Assembly (NCBI GenBank): GCA_947631965.1
Contig: CANRNL010000021.1
Location: 1 to 34,439 of the forward strand
Length of the DNA: 34,439 nucleotides
Direction of reading: 5' to 3'
Source of the DNA: an uncultured Clostridia bacterium
GTDB taxonomy: Bacteria; Bacillota; Clostridia; Monoglobales; Monoglobaceae
Positions 25,334-34,117 of the stretch are shown in pieces. Position 1 is the stretch's first letter. Each line of letters opens with the position of its first letter. The notes beneath the pieces were generated by a model, which saw only the letters and a list, made by a program, of their open reading frames with translations, made no database searches and was not told where the DNA came from. Made by a program: the position numbers and the translations under genes.

Positions 25334-26359
25334 CTAAATTATCAACATAGCGTCGCCGAAGCTGAAAAAACGATATTTTTCTCTGACCGCCGTGCGGTAT
25401 GCGTCAAAAATCTTATCCTTGCCCGCAAAAGCCGAAACAAGCATCAAAAGCGTTGATTCCGGCAAATGGAAGTTCGTAATTATCATATCCGCCGCCTTGA
25501 ATTTATACGGCGGATAAATAAAAATCGAGGTGTCTCCCGACTGCGCGTGAACCGTTCCTTCGTCATCCGCGCAGGTTTCAAGCGTCCGAACCGAGGTCGT
25601 GCCCACCGCGATAATACGTCCGCCGCTTCGACGCGCCTCGTTTATGGTTTCGGCGGCTTCTCTCGAAACCTCGTAATGCTCTGTGTGCATAATGTGTTCC
25701 TCAACGTTTTCGACAGATACGGGGCGAAACGTGCCCAAACCGACGTGAAGCGTCAAAAAAGCCGTTTTTACGCCCTTTTCTTTTACCTTCTCCAAAAGCT
25801 CCGGAGTAAAATGCAGTCCCGCGGTCGGAGCCGCCGCGCTGCCTTCAATTTTGGAATACACCGTCTGATAGCGCTCGCGGTCACTCAGCTTTTCGTGGAT
25901 ATACGGCGGCAGAGGCGTCTCTCCGAGCCTGTCGAGAAGTTCTTCCCACACGCCGTCAAATTCAAACCGCACTATACGGTTGCCGTCGGGCAGTACGCTT
26001 ATTACTTCGGCGAGCAAAAGCCCCCCTCCGAAGCTGAATCTCGCGCCCTCGCGCGCTCTCTTGCCGGGCTTTAATATTACCTCCCATGTGTCTATATCAA
26101 TGCGTTTAAGCAGCAAAAACTCTATTTTTCCGCCGGTTCCGACCTTTTCGCCGTAAAGACGCGCCGGTATTACGCGCGTGTTGTTCATAACCAGACAGTC
26201 TCCGCTTTTAAAGTACTCCGAAATATCGTAAAAATGCCTGTGCTCTATACTCCCGTTTTCCCGATTTAGCACCAAAAGACGCGATAAATCGCGTCTTTCA
26301 AGCGGAGTTTGCGCTATAAGCTCCTGCGGTAATTCGTAATAAAAATCCTTTGTAGTCAT
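25334..26359 (-). CDS. queA: S-adenosylmethionine:tRNA ribosyltransferase-isomerase
   Basis: Adds an epoxycyclopentanediol group from S-adenosylmethionine to preQ1-tRNA, giving epoxyqueuosine. The 341-aa protein shows the family motifs [30 protein letters not shown], the [13 protein letters not shown] region, GTTSVRTLE and [19 protein letters not shown]. The ATG at 26359 has GGAG 6 nt upstream. It follows the SpoIID-like gene by 22 nt, so the three genes are likely one operon. Confidence 0.98.
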   Translation of the reverse strand: MTTKDFYYELPQELIAQTPLERRDLSRLLVLNRENGSIEHRHFYDISEYFKSGDCLVMNNTRVIPARLYGEKVGTGGKIEFLLLKRIDIDTWEVILKPGKRAREGARFSFGGGLLLAEVISVLPDGNRIVRFEFDGVWEELLDRLGETPLPPYIHEKLSDRERYQTVYSKIEGSAAAPTAGLHFTPELLEKVKEKGVKTAFLTLHVGLGTFRPVSVENVEEHIMHTEHYEVSREAAETINEARRSGGRIIAVGTTSVRTLETCADDEGTVHAQSGDTSIFIYPPYKFKAADMIITNFHLPESTLLMLVSAFAGKDKIFDAYRTAVREKYRFFSFGDAMLII

Positions 26360-26381
26360 AGTATTCTCCGTTTCAGCGCCG

Positions 26382-28034
26382 TTAATATACCTTTTCGAGA
26401 TATGTACCCGTGAAGTAGTGCGTCAGAATTTCTTCAAAACCAAATCCGGCTTCCGCCATTCCTTTAGCGCCGTACTGGCTCATTCCGACCGCGTGTCCCC
26501 ATCCCATTCCCGAGAACTCCCACTCGGTGGACGGCGCGGTCGAAATTTCTTCCTTGATTTCCTGAACCTCCGCGCCAAACTTGTGCGCTCCGTCCTTGCC
26601 GAGTATGTATAACGCCGCCTGCTGTACTATCGTTAAGTCTGCGCCTATTATGTAAACCTCATTTGGGCTTAATTGACGGTACATTGTTCCGTCCCAGGCA
26701 CAAAGCGTGTTTGAAATTGTATTTGACGAAATATCCGCGTCCGCATTTCCTTTTACGGTATAAAGCCGACTCTTTACAATATCGCTCAGCACGCTTCGAC
26801 ACTCTTCGCGCTCCAAAACAGTCTCTCCCGCCGTTCCCGCAATTCTCAGCTTCATAACTCTGCCCGCGGGAGTGCGTTCAAGCACATCTATATTTGTCAC
26901 CTGACCCACTCCGCGTCCCGCGTTGTTCATAATCTGAGTTATTTGGTCAGACGTGACCGTTGAACTCCATACCCCGCTCGGAATTTCAGCGGTGTTTTCA
27001 TAGGGGTTGTCCACACTCACAAGATACGGATAAGGCGTTCCCCACACATATTCAACGCTCTCGGTGTTCGGACCCGTGGAGGAACAATAAACCGTCTGCG
27101 CGAGCGTTCCGTCGTATTTAAGCACCATACCCGCCGTTTGGTCAACCGGCGCGTAGGAGTTGCCGTCCTCAGAGTCCACTCCGCCGTAAGCCTGACAGTC
27201 GGTAGTGGGGCACAAATCAAAGCCGTAAGCGTCGTGCTTGCCGAGCGACGAAAAAGCATATGTTCTCGCGCATACCGCCTGCGCCTTCAGCGCCTCAACG
27301 TGCCACGAGGTACTCATTTCCCTGGAAATAACTCCGTATAAATAATGCTCGGCCTTAACGACGTTGACCGCCGTCATTGCGCCGCCGCTCAAACGGCGGC
27401 AATCAAGTCCGCCGCGATACGTCTTACCCGAAACGGTCAGCTTTTCACCCATCGGGTCGGAGAAAATCGGGCGCACGCCGAGCCCCGTGCCGCCGCTGCC
27501 GAACAGAAACACTATTTTGCCCGATGCGTCAAGCACGCATATTCTGTCGCCCGACATATCCATCGGCATAGGAGCGTGCGCGTCCGCCGCCGCTGCCGCC
27601 TCCGCGTCCGCAACGCTCGCGTACATTCCGCCACATACTCCTATTTCGCCGTTTATGTAAGCGGGATACGCCATAATTCCCTCGCCTGAAAGCTGTGCGG
27701 CAAGCGACCGCGCTTCCTCCGCGCCAATGCCGCTCGCGTATCTCAAATGATAGGGATAGCCCGCCATATCGTCGCGCTGGACCGTTAGCGGAGAAGCCGC
27801 CGTGCAAATCGAGTTAAACGTTCTGTCCGAATAATAGCCCAGATTAAATCCGTTGTCCGCCGAAACCGCCGCCGACGAAATTTCGGTGTCGCCATAAAAA
27901 AGACCTATGCGAAGATATTCGGGATAACCCTCCGCCGCGCCCGACGTCGGAAACATAACCGCCGCCAAAGCAAACGCGAGCATAAGCGACACAAATCGCT
28001 TTATACCTTTGAATTTTATATTGGTTAATTTCAT
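26382..28034 (-). CDS. SpoIID/LytB-domain protein, probable peptidoglycan lytic enzyme
   Basis: A 550-aa exported protein with a signal peptide (about 1-33, [14 protein letters not shown]). The central and C-terminal part is the SpoIID/LytB domain: [20 protein letters not shown] (about residue 235) holds the glutamate that in SpoIID is the lytic transglycosylase catalytic residue, followed by [15 protein letters not shown], and [20 protein letters not shown] near the C-terminus. The N-terminal third looks SPOR-like. B. subtilis SpoIID removes peptidoglycan during engulfment; this larger form could be a sporulation or a vegetative LytB-type enzyme. ATG at 28034, ribosome-binding site AGAGGTG. 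It heads the operon with queA and tgt; its promoter appears to be about 540 nt upstream, beyond two repeats. Confidence 0.9.
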   Translation of the reverse strand: MKLTNIKFKGIKRFVSLMLAFALAAVMFPTSGAAEGYPEYLRIGLFYGDTEISSAAVSADNGFNLGYYSDRTFNSICTAASPLTVQRDDMAGYPYHLRYASGIGAEEARSLAAQLSGEGIMAYPAYINGEIGVCGGMYASVADAEAAAAADAHAPMPMDMSGDRICVLDASGKIVFLFGSGGTGLGVRPIFSDPMGEKLTVSGKTYRGGLDCRRLSGGAMTAVNVVKAEHYLYGVISREMSTSWHVEALKAQAVCARTYAFSSLGKHDAYGFDLCPTTDCQAYGGVDSEDGNSYAPVDQTAGMVLKYDGTLAQTVYCSSTGPNTESVEYVWGTPYPYLVSVDNPYENTAEIPSGVWSSTVTSDQITQIMNNAGRGVGQVTNIDVLERTPAGRVMKLRIAGTAGETVLEREECRSVLSDIVKSRLYTVKGNADADISSNTISNTLCAWDGTMYRQLSPNEVYIIGADLTIVQQAALYILGKDGAHKFGAEVQEIKEEISTAPSTEWEFSGMGWGHAVGMSQYGAKGMAEAGFGFEEILTHYFTGTYLEKVY

Positions 28035-28049
28035 AAAAACACCTCTGTC

Positions 28050-28246
28050 GTCGCGACACGCCCTTTTTGCTTACTTTGCCCTGTTCGGGCAAAGTCGCGC
28101 TTTCGGGCGGTCGCTTCGAATGAACACTTAATGAGCAAGCTTTGTATGCTTGCGAATTTAGTGTGAATTGTGCCCCGTTGGGTACTCTTTCCCAAAAAGC
28201 GCAAGTCGCTTTTTGGGAGCCCTGCGCGCCTGTGGCGCGTTTTTTT
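28050..28246 (-). repeat. second dispersed structured repeat family, copy E
   Basis: About 190 bp matching 32362-32545 in inverted orientation: the minus strand reads GAGTACCCAACGGGGCACAA, TTCACACTAAATTCGCAA, then CATTAAGTGTTCATTCGAAG. Hairpins are CCCAAAAAGCG / CGCTTTTTGGG (28191-28217, also at 29-55), GCAAGC / GCTTGC, and TTTGCCC / GGGCAAA. At its far end CGCGCC / GGCGCG is followed by TTTTTTT on the plus strand. It directly precedes the spoIID-like start codon. Confidence 0.85.
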
Positions 28247-28261
28247 AAATTTTTTCTTGTC

Positions 28262-28515
28262 GTAAGGGCGAACCGTGTTCGCTCGATTGCGGATGCACTC
28301 ACGCAAAAACTTAATTAGAAGTAGTAAAATTAGGCTTTCGCTTTACCGCCCTTGGGTTTTGCCGCGCATTTTAGACATCGGTCTTATGCGCGGCGGGGTT
28401 TTTAGGGGCAAAGCCCCTAAACGCGCCTTTTGGTACTTTTCCCCGCGTGGGGAAAAGTACATAATCCCGCCCGCGTGGAACGCGAGCGTTGCGGGCGAAC
28501 ACGGTTCGCCCATAC
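28262..28515 (+). repeat. dispersed structured repeat, copy C
   Basis: Same element as 22895 and 23865, with both ends present (GTAAGGGCGAACCGTGTTCG at the left; GGGCGAACACGGTTCGCCCA from 28493). The second hairpin reads TTTAGGGGC / GCCCCTAAA where copies A and B have TCAAGGGGC / GCCCCTTGA, so pairing is kept by paired changes. No protein is encoded. With copy E it fills most of the 28035-28720 gap. Confidence 0.88.
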
Positions 28516-28583
28516 ATTAGGAAAATGCAACCGCTAAGTGTAATGCGTACACGCACGTCAATGTGGAAAACCATTTAAACATA

Positions 28584-28612
28584 ATTGTATCAAAACCGAC
28601 TTTATAAGTCAA
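28584..28612 (-). promoter_or_regulatory. probable promoter of the spoIID-like-queA-tgt operon
   Basis: TTGACT (28607-28612), exactly 17 nt, TACAAT (28584-28589), pointing away from spoIIAA. No other good minus-strand promoter lies between it and the ATG at 28034, so the leader would be about 540 nt and include repeats C and E. Confidence 0.65.
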
Positions 28613-28720
28613 TATAATTCAAAGCGAAATTTTTGTTATTTTGTCACACGATTTTCCTGTAAAAATCACTGCTTTTGGGTTAAAATAACAAATGGTAATA
28701 ATTGGTAAAAGGAGGTCAAT

Positions 28721-29026
28721 ATGCAAATCAACACAGAAATCATAGGAAACACTCTTGTGGCAAAGCTGTTCGGAGAGCTTGACCACCACTGCTGCGGCGA
28801 AGTACGCACGGCTATCGACCGCGAAATCGACAAGGGCAGGATAAAAAATCTCGTTTTCGATTTGGACGGCGTTTCGTTTATGGACAGTTCGGGCATCGGA
28901 GTAATACTGGGTCGCTGCAAAAAAATCAACGAGTTGGAGGGACGCACACTTATCATTCGCGCACGTCCGCAGGTAGACCGTGTTCTGGAGCTTTCGGGAA
29001 TCAAAAAAATTCTGGAGTGCGGATAA
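28721..29026 (+). CDS. spoIIAA: anti-sigma F factor antagonist
   Basis: Unphosphorylated SpoIIAA displaces sigma-F from SpoIIAB in the forespore. The 101-aa STAS-domain protein has the phosphorylation motif FMDSSGIGVILGR, with Ser57 the equivalent of B. subtilis Ser58. ATG at 28721 preceded by AAAGGAGGTC. First gene of the spoIIA operon; I could not find a convincing sigma-H promoter in the 28613-28720 stretch. A 73-nt gap with a hairpin precedes spoIIAB. Confidence 0.97.
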   Translation: MQINTEIIGNTLVAKLFGELDHHCCGEVRTAIDREIDKGRIKNLVFDLDGVSFMDSSGIGVILGRCKKINELEGRTLIIRARPQVDRVLELSGIKKILECG

Positions 29027-29047
29027 AATTCCGAAACAAAATTTTGC

Positions 29048-29074
29048 TCTCCGCCGATTTTTTGAGCGGAGAGC
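29048..29074 (+). other. hairpin between spoIIAA and spoIIAB
   Basis: 8-bp stem CTCTCCGC / GCGGAGAG with an 11-nt loop, about 10 nt before the GGAGGG of spoIIAB. No U-tract. These genes are usually packed tightly, so a structured gap is unusual. Confidence 0.5.
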
Positions 29075-29099
29075 CTGAAACGGAGGGTTACATACAATA

Positions 29100-29558
29100 A
29101 TGAATAACAAAATCGAAAATTTTATGAGGCTGGATTTTCCGTCCAAAAGCTGTAACGAGAGCTTCTCCCGCGCGGCGGTGGCGGCGTTCGCATCTCAGCT
29201 CGATATGAATATCGAGGAGCTTGCCGACATCAAAACCGCAGTGAGCGAGGCGGTCACCAACTCAATAGTACACGGCTATCGCGGCATAAAAGGAATAATA
29301 CATATAGAGTGCCGTATCTTCGGCGACAGCATAACCGTCACGGTGCGTGACGAGGGGCGCGGCATAGAGGACGTCAAGCGCGCGATGCAGCCGCTGTTTA
29401 CTACCGACCGCGAGGGGGAGCGCAGCGGTATGGGCTTTACGGTTATGCAGACATTTATGGACAAGCTGTCGGTAGAATCTGTCTACGGTGAGGGAACGAC
29501 CGTGACTATGACAAAAACGATAGGCGGCGAAGCCGACGCAGACTTCGGCGAAATTTAA
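29100..29558 (+). CDS. spoIIAB: anti-sigma F factor, serine kinase
   Basis: Binds and inhibits sigma-F and phosphorylates SpoIIAA. The 152-aa GHKL-fold kinase has the N box [12 protein letters not shown] (Glu50, Asn54), the G1 box DEGRGI (84-89) and the G2 segment GMGFTVM (110-116). ATG at 29100 with GGAGGG about 12 nt upstream. It ends 2 nt before sigF, so the pair is translationally linked. Confidence 0.97.
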   Translation: MNNKIENFMRLDFPSKSCNESFSRAAVAAFASQLDMNIEELADIKTAVSEAVTNSIVHGYRGIKGIIHIECRIFGDSITVTVRDEGRGIEDVKRAMQPLFTTDREGERSGMGFTVMQTFMDKLSVESVYGEGTTVTMTKTIGGEADADFGEI

Positions 29559-29560
29559 TT

Positions 29561-30286
29561 ATGGACGAAATATATACTCTTTTGGAGCGGGTCAAAAAAG
29601 GCGACGAGCAGGCTCTCGCCGAGGTCGTGGAGAAAAATATCGGTCTTGTGCGTTCGGTGGTGCGGCGTTTTTTAAACCGCGGCTGCGAATATGACGATTT
29701 GTTTCAAATAGGCTCGATAGGACTTATCAAAGCGGCAAAAAAATTTGACCTGACCTTAAACGTCAGATTTTCCACCTATGCCGTTCCCATGATTATGGGA
29801 GAAATCAAGCGCTTTCTGCGCGACGACGGACCCATAAAGGTCAGCCGAAGTCTTAAAGAGTTGTCCGCCAAGGCTATGCAGCTCAGAGAATACGAACAGA
29901 ACAAAAACGGACGCGAACCGTCTGTCGCCGAGCTTGCGGGTATGCTGTCGGTGACCCCCGCTGAGCTTGCCGCCGCTCTCGAATCGAGCGTACACCCCGA
30001 ATCCCTCTATTCCTCTTCGGGCGAGTCGGACAGCGACACAAAACAGCTTATCGACAGGATAGAGTGTCCGAACGGCTTTGAAAGCGAGGTCGCGGACAGG
30101 CTCACCGTCAAAAATCTTCTAAGCGCGTTCCCGCCGCGCGAACGCCTCATTATAACGGAGCGGTATTTCGGGTATAAAACTCAGGCTCAAATCGCGTCGA
30201 TGCTCGGAATTTCACAGGTTCAGGTATCCCGTATAGAAAAGCGCGTTCTGCTCGAAATGCGAAAAAAGCTGAGCGGGGAAGAATAA
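29561..30286 (+). CDS. sigF: RNA polymerase sigma-F factor
   Basis: First compartment-specific sigma factor of sporulation, active in the forespore. The 241-aa sigma-70-family protein has region 2 (EYDDLFQIGSIGLIKAAKKF, FSTYAVPMIMGEIKRFLRDD), region 3, and the region 4 helix-turn-helix TQAQIASMLGISQVQVSRIE. Position directly after spoIIAB identifies it as sigma-F rather than sigma-G. The spoVA genes start 83 nt downstream. Confidence 0.96.
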   Translation: MDEIYTLLERVKKGDEQALAEVVEKNIGLVRSVVRRFLNRGCEYDDLFQIGSIGLIKAAKKFDLTLNVRFSTYAVPMIMGEIKRFLRDDGPIKVSRSLKELSAKAMQLREYEQNKNGREPSVAELAGMLSVTPAELAAALESSVHPESLYSSSGESDSDTKQLIDRIECPNGFESEVADRLTVKNLLSAFPPRERLIITERYFGYKTQAQIASMLGISQVQVSRIEKRVLLEMRKKLSGEE

Positions 30287-30369
30287 GCGGACAAACACAT
30301 ATTTTTCGGAATTTTACCAATAATAACAGCGGTAACATCAAAAACATAAAATTTCCGGAGGTGTGTTGA

Positions 30370-30831
30370 TTGAAATATACTAACGAAGAATACTCAAAAT
30401 ATCTCGATAAAAAAGTTCCCAAAAGCCCCCTTTTGAAAAATATGCTTTTTGCGTTTTTGATAGGAGGCGCGATATGCTGTGTCGGTCAGGGATTTTCCGA
30501 TTTTTACAAAACGGTACTCGGTCTTGAAACCGAAGCGGTAAAAACCGCGACGTCAATAACCATGATATTCCTCGGCGCGCTGTTCACGGGTCTTAATCTG
30601 TATGACGACCTTGCAAAATACGCCGGTGCGGGAACCCTCGTACCCATAACGGGCTTCGCAAACTCGATAGTTTCGCCCGCAATGGAATTTAAACGCGAGG
30701 GTTACATCTTGGGTCTTGCCGCAAAAATGTTCACTATTGCGGGTCCCGTCCTGGTCTACGGAATAAGCGCGTCGATAGCCGTGGGCTTTTTATACTATAT
30801 CGCTATGGCTGTTGTGGGAGGTGGAATGTAA
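30370..30831 (+). CDS. spoVAC: stage V sporulation protein AC
   Basis: Inner-membrane component of the SpoVA channel that moves dipicolinic acid into the forespore and releases it at germination. The 153-aa protein has a basic N-terminus (YLDKKVPKSPLLKN) and four hydrophobic segments, with GAGTLVPITGFANSIVSPAMEF in the middle. TTG start at 30370, with GGAGGTG 6 nt upstream. It ends immediately before spoVAD (TAA-ATG). Its centre resembles that of spoVAE downstream, so the two are distant paralogues. In model sporeformers this operon is under sigma-G; I could not confirm such a promoter here. Confidence 0.95.
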   Translation: MKYTNEEYSKYLDKKVPKSPLLKNMLFAFLIGGAICCVGQGFSDFYKTVLGLETEAVKTATSITMIFLGALFTGLNLYDDLAKYAGAGTLVPITGFANSIVSPAMEFKREGYILGLAAKMFTIAGPVLVYGISASIAVGFLYYIAMAVVGGGM

Positions 30832-31854
30832 ATGCCCGAAAGATTAGGAAAACAAACCGTCGCGCTCGGCAAGGACGTGAGCATACTTTCTTTTTCCACC
30901 GTCGCGGGGCGCAAAGAGGGCGAGGGTCCTCTCTCGTCATACTTCGATACTATTATGGAAGAGGCGACGTGGGGCGAAAAGTCGTGGGAAAAGGCGGAAA
31001 GCAAAATGCAGAAAACCGTGGTGCAAAACGCGGTTGACAGTGCGGGACTTACCCTCGGCGACATCAACTATATTTTTGCGGGCGACCTCCTGAATCAGTG
31101 TATCGGTTCGAGCTTCGGGCTCCGCGAGCTGGGCATACCGTTTTTCGGCTTGTACGGAGCCTGTTCGACTATGGCGGAGGGGCTGTCGCTCGCGTCAATG
31201 CTTATAGACGGAGGCTTCGCGCAAAAAACGGCGGCAGTCACGTCGTCGCACTTTTGCACCGCCGAGAGACAGTACCGCAACCCTCTCGAATACGGAGGTC
31301 AGCGTCCGCCCACCGCTCAATGGACGGTTACCGGAGCGGGAGCGCTCGTGCTTTCGGAGGGCGGCAAGGGTCCGTATGTCACGCACATAACCACGGGCAA
31401 AATTGTGGATATGGGAGTTAAGGACGCCAACAATATGGGCGGAGCGATGGCTCCCGCCGCGGTTTCGACGCTGGAGGCGCACTTTAACGATACCGGACGC
31501 TCCCCCGACTTTTATGATTTGATAGTCACGGGCGACCTCGGCTTTGTGGGGCGCGAGATAGCCGCCGAGCTTCTGGGAAATGACGGCTACGATATGTCAA
31601 AAAATTATAACGACTGCGGCTGTATGATTTTTGAAAGAAAAAAGCAGGACGCTCACGCGGGCGGCAGCGGCTGCGGCTGCAGCGCGTCGGTTCTGTGCGG
31701 ATATATTATGAAGGAAATGATGAAAGGCACGTTCTGCAACGTGCTGTTTGTTGCGACGGGCGCGCTTATGAGCCCCACCACGCTTTTGCAGGGCGACAGT
31801 ATTCCTTCGATAGCGCACGCGGTCGCAATTTCGGCAAACTCGCCGAAATCATAA
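30832..31854 (+). CDS. spoVAD: stage V sporulation protein AD
   Basis: Soluble, membrane-associated, dipicolinate-binding part of the SpoVA complex with a thiolase-like fold. The 340-aa protein has GDLLNQCIGSSFGLRELGIP, GLYGACSTMAEGL at the position of the thiolase nucleophile loop, TSSHFCTAERQYR, and a cysteine/glycine-rich run HAGGSGCGCSASVLCGY. Length and order are typical. Starts at the base after the spoVAC stop. Confidence 0.97.
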   Translation: MPERLGKQTVALGKDVSILSFSTVAGRKEGEGPLSSYFDTIMEEATWGEKSWEKAESKMQKTVVQNAVDSAGLTLGDINYIFAGDLLNQCIGSSFGLRELGIPFFGLYGACSTMAEGLSLASMLIDGGFAQKTAAVTSSHFCTAERQYRNPLEYGGQRPPTAQWTVTGAGALVLSEGGKGPYVTHITTGKIVDMGVKDANNMGGAMAPAAVSTLEAHFNDTGRSPDFYDLIVTGDLGFVGREIAAELLGNDGYDMSKNYNDCGCMIFERKKQDAHAGGSGCGCSASVLCGYIMKEMMKGTFCNVLFVATGALMSPTTLLQGDSIPSIAHAVAISANSPKS

Positions 31855-31884
31855 AAACGAACATCGAAACGGGAGGTTTAAAAT

Positions 31885-32247
31885 ATGTTTATGCAATATT
31901 TGAACGCATTTTGGGTAGGCGGTCTGATTTGCGCGCTCGCACAGATTTTGATTGATAAAACAAAAATAACACCCGCGCGAATTTTGACGCTCCTCGTGGT
32001 GCTAGGCGTTGTGCTGGGCGGTCTCGGACTTTACGACTATGTCGAAAAAATCGGCGGAGCGGGCGCGACCGTGCCTATAATAGGCTTCGGAAATTCGCTC
32101 GCGAAAGGCGTTATAAAGGGAATTAAAGAGGACGGATTTTTGGGTATTTTCACGGGCGGCACCGCCGCAACCGCAGGCGGTATCGCCGCGTCGATATTCT
32201 TCGGCTGTATCATCGCCGCCGTCTTTACACCAAAAGAAAAAGGATAA
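31885..32247 (+). CDS. spoVAE: stage V sporulation protein AE
   Basis: A 120-aa integral membrane partner of SpoVAC/AD. Hydrophobic segments at about 8-24, 34-52, 60-80 and 95-116; signature GGAGATVPIIGFGNSLAKG is similar to the SpoVAC middle segment. ATG at 31885 with GGGAGG about 8 nt upstream. It closes the operon, followed by an intrinsic terminator. The absence of spoVAA, AB and AF fits the reduced C-D-E set of many Clostridia. Confidence 0.94.
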   Translation: MFMQYLNAFWVGGLICALAQILIDKTKITPARILTLLVVLGVVLGGLGLYDYVEKIGGAGATVPIIGFGNSLAKGVIKGIKEDGFLGIFTGGTAATAGGIAASIFFGCIIAAVFTPKEKG

Positions 32248-32267
32248 TGTACTCATACAAAATTTAA

Positions 32268-32310
32268 AACCGACAAAAATCCGAAGATTTTTGTCGGTTG
32301 TTTATTTTTT
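32268..32310 (+). terminator. intrinsic terminator of the spoVA operon
   Basis: 14-bp stem AACCGACAAAAATC / GATTTTTGTCGGTT, loop CGAA, then TTTATTTTTT. The stem is identical to that of the terminator at 16678. Confidence 0.9.
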
Positions 32311-32323
32311 CCGATTTAGTTCG

Positions 32324-32577
32324 GTGCGTCGAGGGCGCCGCACCCTACAATAAAACGCACGCACCGCGAGCGCGTAATCTCGCAAAAAGCGGCTTGCGCT
32401 TTTTGCGAAAGAGTACCCAACGGGGCACAATTCACACTAAATTCGCAATCATATAGCTTGCTCATTAAGTGTTCATTCGAAGCGACTGCCCGAAAGCGCA
32501 TCTTTGCCTAAACAGGGCAAAGCAAGCAAAAGGGCGAATCGCGACGATGTACGGGACGGCGCCCTCGACGTCCGCCC
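32324..32577 (+). repeat. second dispersed structured repeat family, copy D, with inverted ends
   Basis: Ends carry the inverted 14-mer CGTCGAGGGCGCCG (32327-32340) / CGGCGCCCTCGACG (32557-32570). The interior 32362-32545 matches copy E at 28050-28246. The main hairpin is CGCAAAAAGCG / CGCTTTTTGCG (32381-32407), a paired change from the CCC/GGG version of copy E. It fills most of the 32248-32594 gap between spoVAE and the LRR gene. No protein encoded. Confidence 0.82.
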
Positions 32578-32594
32578 GCGCAGCAGCGCAAATT

Positions 32595-34103
32595 TTAATC
32601 TATATTTATAATCTTTTCTTCACAAAGCGGGCTCATTCCATTTAAGCTGTCCCAGCACAAAACCTTAACAGTATTCACGCCGTCCGCAGGAATAACCGCC
32701 TTACCGTTTTCCACCTTTGCCGCCGCCGTGATTTTCCTTTCGCTTCGGCAGCCAACCGCAAACAATTCACCGCCCGCCGCGACATTCTCCGCGTCTATGC
32801 TGAGCGTTATAACGCCGTTCCCGACGGAAACATCCGAAATCGTCACTTTAGGCGCAAAACAAACTTTAAATTCATCAAGGCTCAAGTTGCAACTCTCCGC
32901 AAGGCTCTTCCACTGCTCTTCGGTTCCTTCGTAATACAAAACCTCAAGCCTCGATGGTGAAAAGGCGCTTTCATTATACACAAACGCACCCTCGCCGATG
33001 CTTTTCACACTGCTCGGTATGGTTATGCTTATGAGCCTGTTACAATGATAAAATGCCCAATCGCCGATGCTCGTCACACTGTCCGTTATCTTTACATTTT
33101 TTAGGTTCACGCAATCCCTGAATGTGTTGCTGCCGATACGCGCTGCGCCGCCCATATCTACGCTTGTAAGACTTCCGCAGCCTGCAAACGCAGAGTCGCC
33201 GACGCTTTTCACGCCGCTCGGCACCGTATAGCTTTGCTGTATATAGTCCTTGGCATATGTTATAAGCTCGGTCTTGTCCTTGCTGAACAAAACTCCGTCA
33301 ATATCGCTGTACTTTGAACTTTGAGAATCTACCGTTATATTTAATTTTCCGCAGTCCGAAAACGCCATAACACCGATTTGCGTCAGGCTCTTGGGTATGA
33401 CTATATCGGTGAGCGACTTGCAGCTTTCAAACGCCGATTTGCCTATGCTCGTTGTGTTTTTCGGTATGTTTACTGTTGCCAAAGATTTACAGTTAAAGAA
33501 CGCATTGTCCTCTATACTTGTCACGCTGTCCGGAATACTTACGCTTTTGAGCGCCGAGCAGCCGTCAAACGCCGCATAGCCGATACTTTTTACACCGCTC
33601 GGAACGGTGTAGCTTGGCTGTATCTTGTCCTTGGCATACGCTATGAGCTTTGTCTTGCGTTTGTCAAACAAAACGCCGTCCGCGTCACAATAATATGAGT
33701 TCCCTTTTTGCACCGTTATATTAAGACTGCCGCACGCGAAAAAAGCGCCGTCTCCTATGCTCGACACCTTACTTCCGATATTCACGCTCGTAAGACTTTG
33801 GCAGTTATAAAACGCCATTTTTCCTATGCTTTTTACGCTGTCGGGAATACTTACGCCCGTTATACCCAAATTGCTCACACACGCCTCGTCGCAAATGACT
33901 GTAACGGGCTGTCCTTCAATCGTCGAGGGGATGTTCACCTCGCCGGCATTATCGTAAATGTTGGTTATTTCAACGTGGTCGGAATATTTTTCATAACTCA
34001 AATAATCGTATTTTTCCGAAGCCCCCAAAACAACGGTCGGCAGAAGCGCCGCAAGAATAACGATAGAGATAAAAACCGACAAAACCCTATTCACTGTTTT
34101 CAT
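32595..34103 (-). CDS. secreted BspA-type leucine-rich-repeat protein
   Basis: A 502-aa exported protein: signal peptide (about 1-28, SVFISIVILAALLPTVVLGA), then roughly ten LRR_5/BspA repeats of about 23 residues (pattern SIGKSAFESCKSLTDIVIP), and a C-terminal beta-sandwich-like region from about 425. Two blocks are internal duplicates: YYCDADGVLFDKRKTKLIAY and YSDIDGVLFSKDKTELITY, each followed by SYTVPSGVKS. No LPXTG anchor or S-layer domain is seen, so it is secreted or loosely bound. BspA-like proteins bind host or microbial surfaces in some bacteria; its own ligand is unknown. ATG at 34103 with TAGGAGG upstream. Its leader is unusual (see 34118-34333). Confidence 0.9.
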   Translation of the reverse strand: MKTVNRVLSVFISIVILAALLPTVVLGASEKYDYLSYEKYSDHVEITNIYDNAGEVNIPSTIEGQPVTVICDEACVSNLGITGVSIPDSVKSIGKMAFYNCQSLTSVNIGSKVSSIGDGAFFACGSLNITVQKGNSYYCDADGVLFDKRKTKLIAYAKDKIQPSYTVPSGVKSIGYAAFDGCSALKSVSIPDSVTSIEDNAFFNCKSLATVNIPKNTTSIGKSAFESCKSLTDIVIPKSLTQIGVMAFSDCGKLNITVDSQSSKYSDIDGVLFSKDKTELITYAKDYIQQSYTVPSGVKSVGDSAFAGCGSLTSVDMGGAARIGSNTFRDCVNLKNVKITDSVTSIGDWAFYHCNRLISITIPSSVKSIGEGAFVYNESAFSPSRLEVLYYEGTEEQWKSLAESCNLSLDEFKVCFAPKVTISDVSVGNGVITLSIDAENVAAGGELFAVGCRSERKITAAAKVENGKAVIPADGVNTVKVLCWDSLNGMSPLCEEKIINID

Positions 34104-34117
34104 TTATTATTCCTCCT

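Noticed and set aside
28031-28306. 91-codon minus-strand frame upstream of the spoIID-like gene
   Set aside because: Lies wholly inside repeats E and C, changes frame between copies, and has no homologous reading frame in copies A, B or D.
28613-28720. Sigma-H promoter for the spoIIA operon
   Set aside because: Expected from established sporulation control, but no segment matched both the -35 and -10 consensus better than two mismatches each, so it is not annotated.
30287-30369. Sigma-G or sigma-F promoter for the spoVA operon
   Set aside because: Known regulation suggests one, but no pair of elements with proper spacing was convincing in the 83-nt gap.
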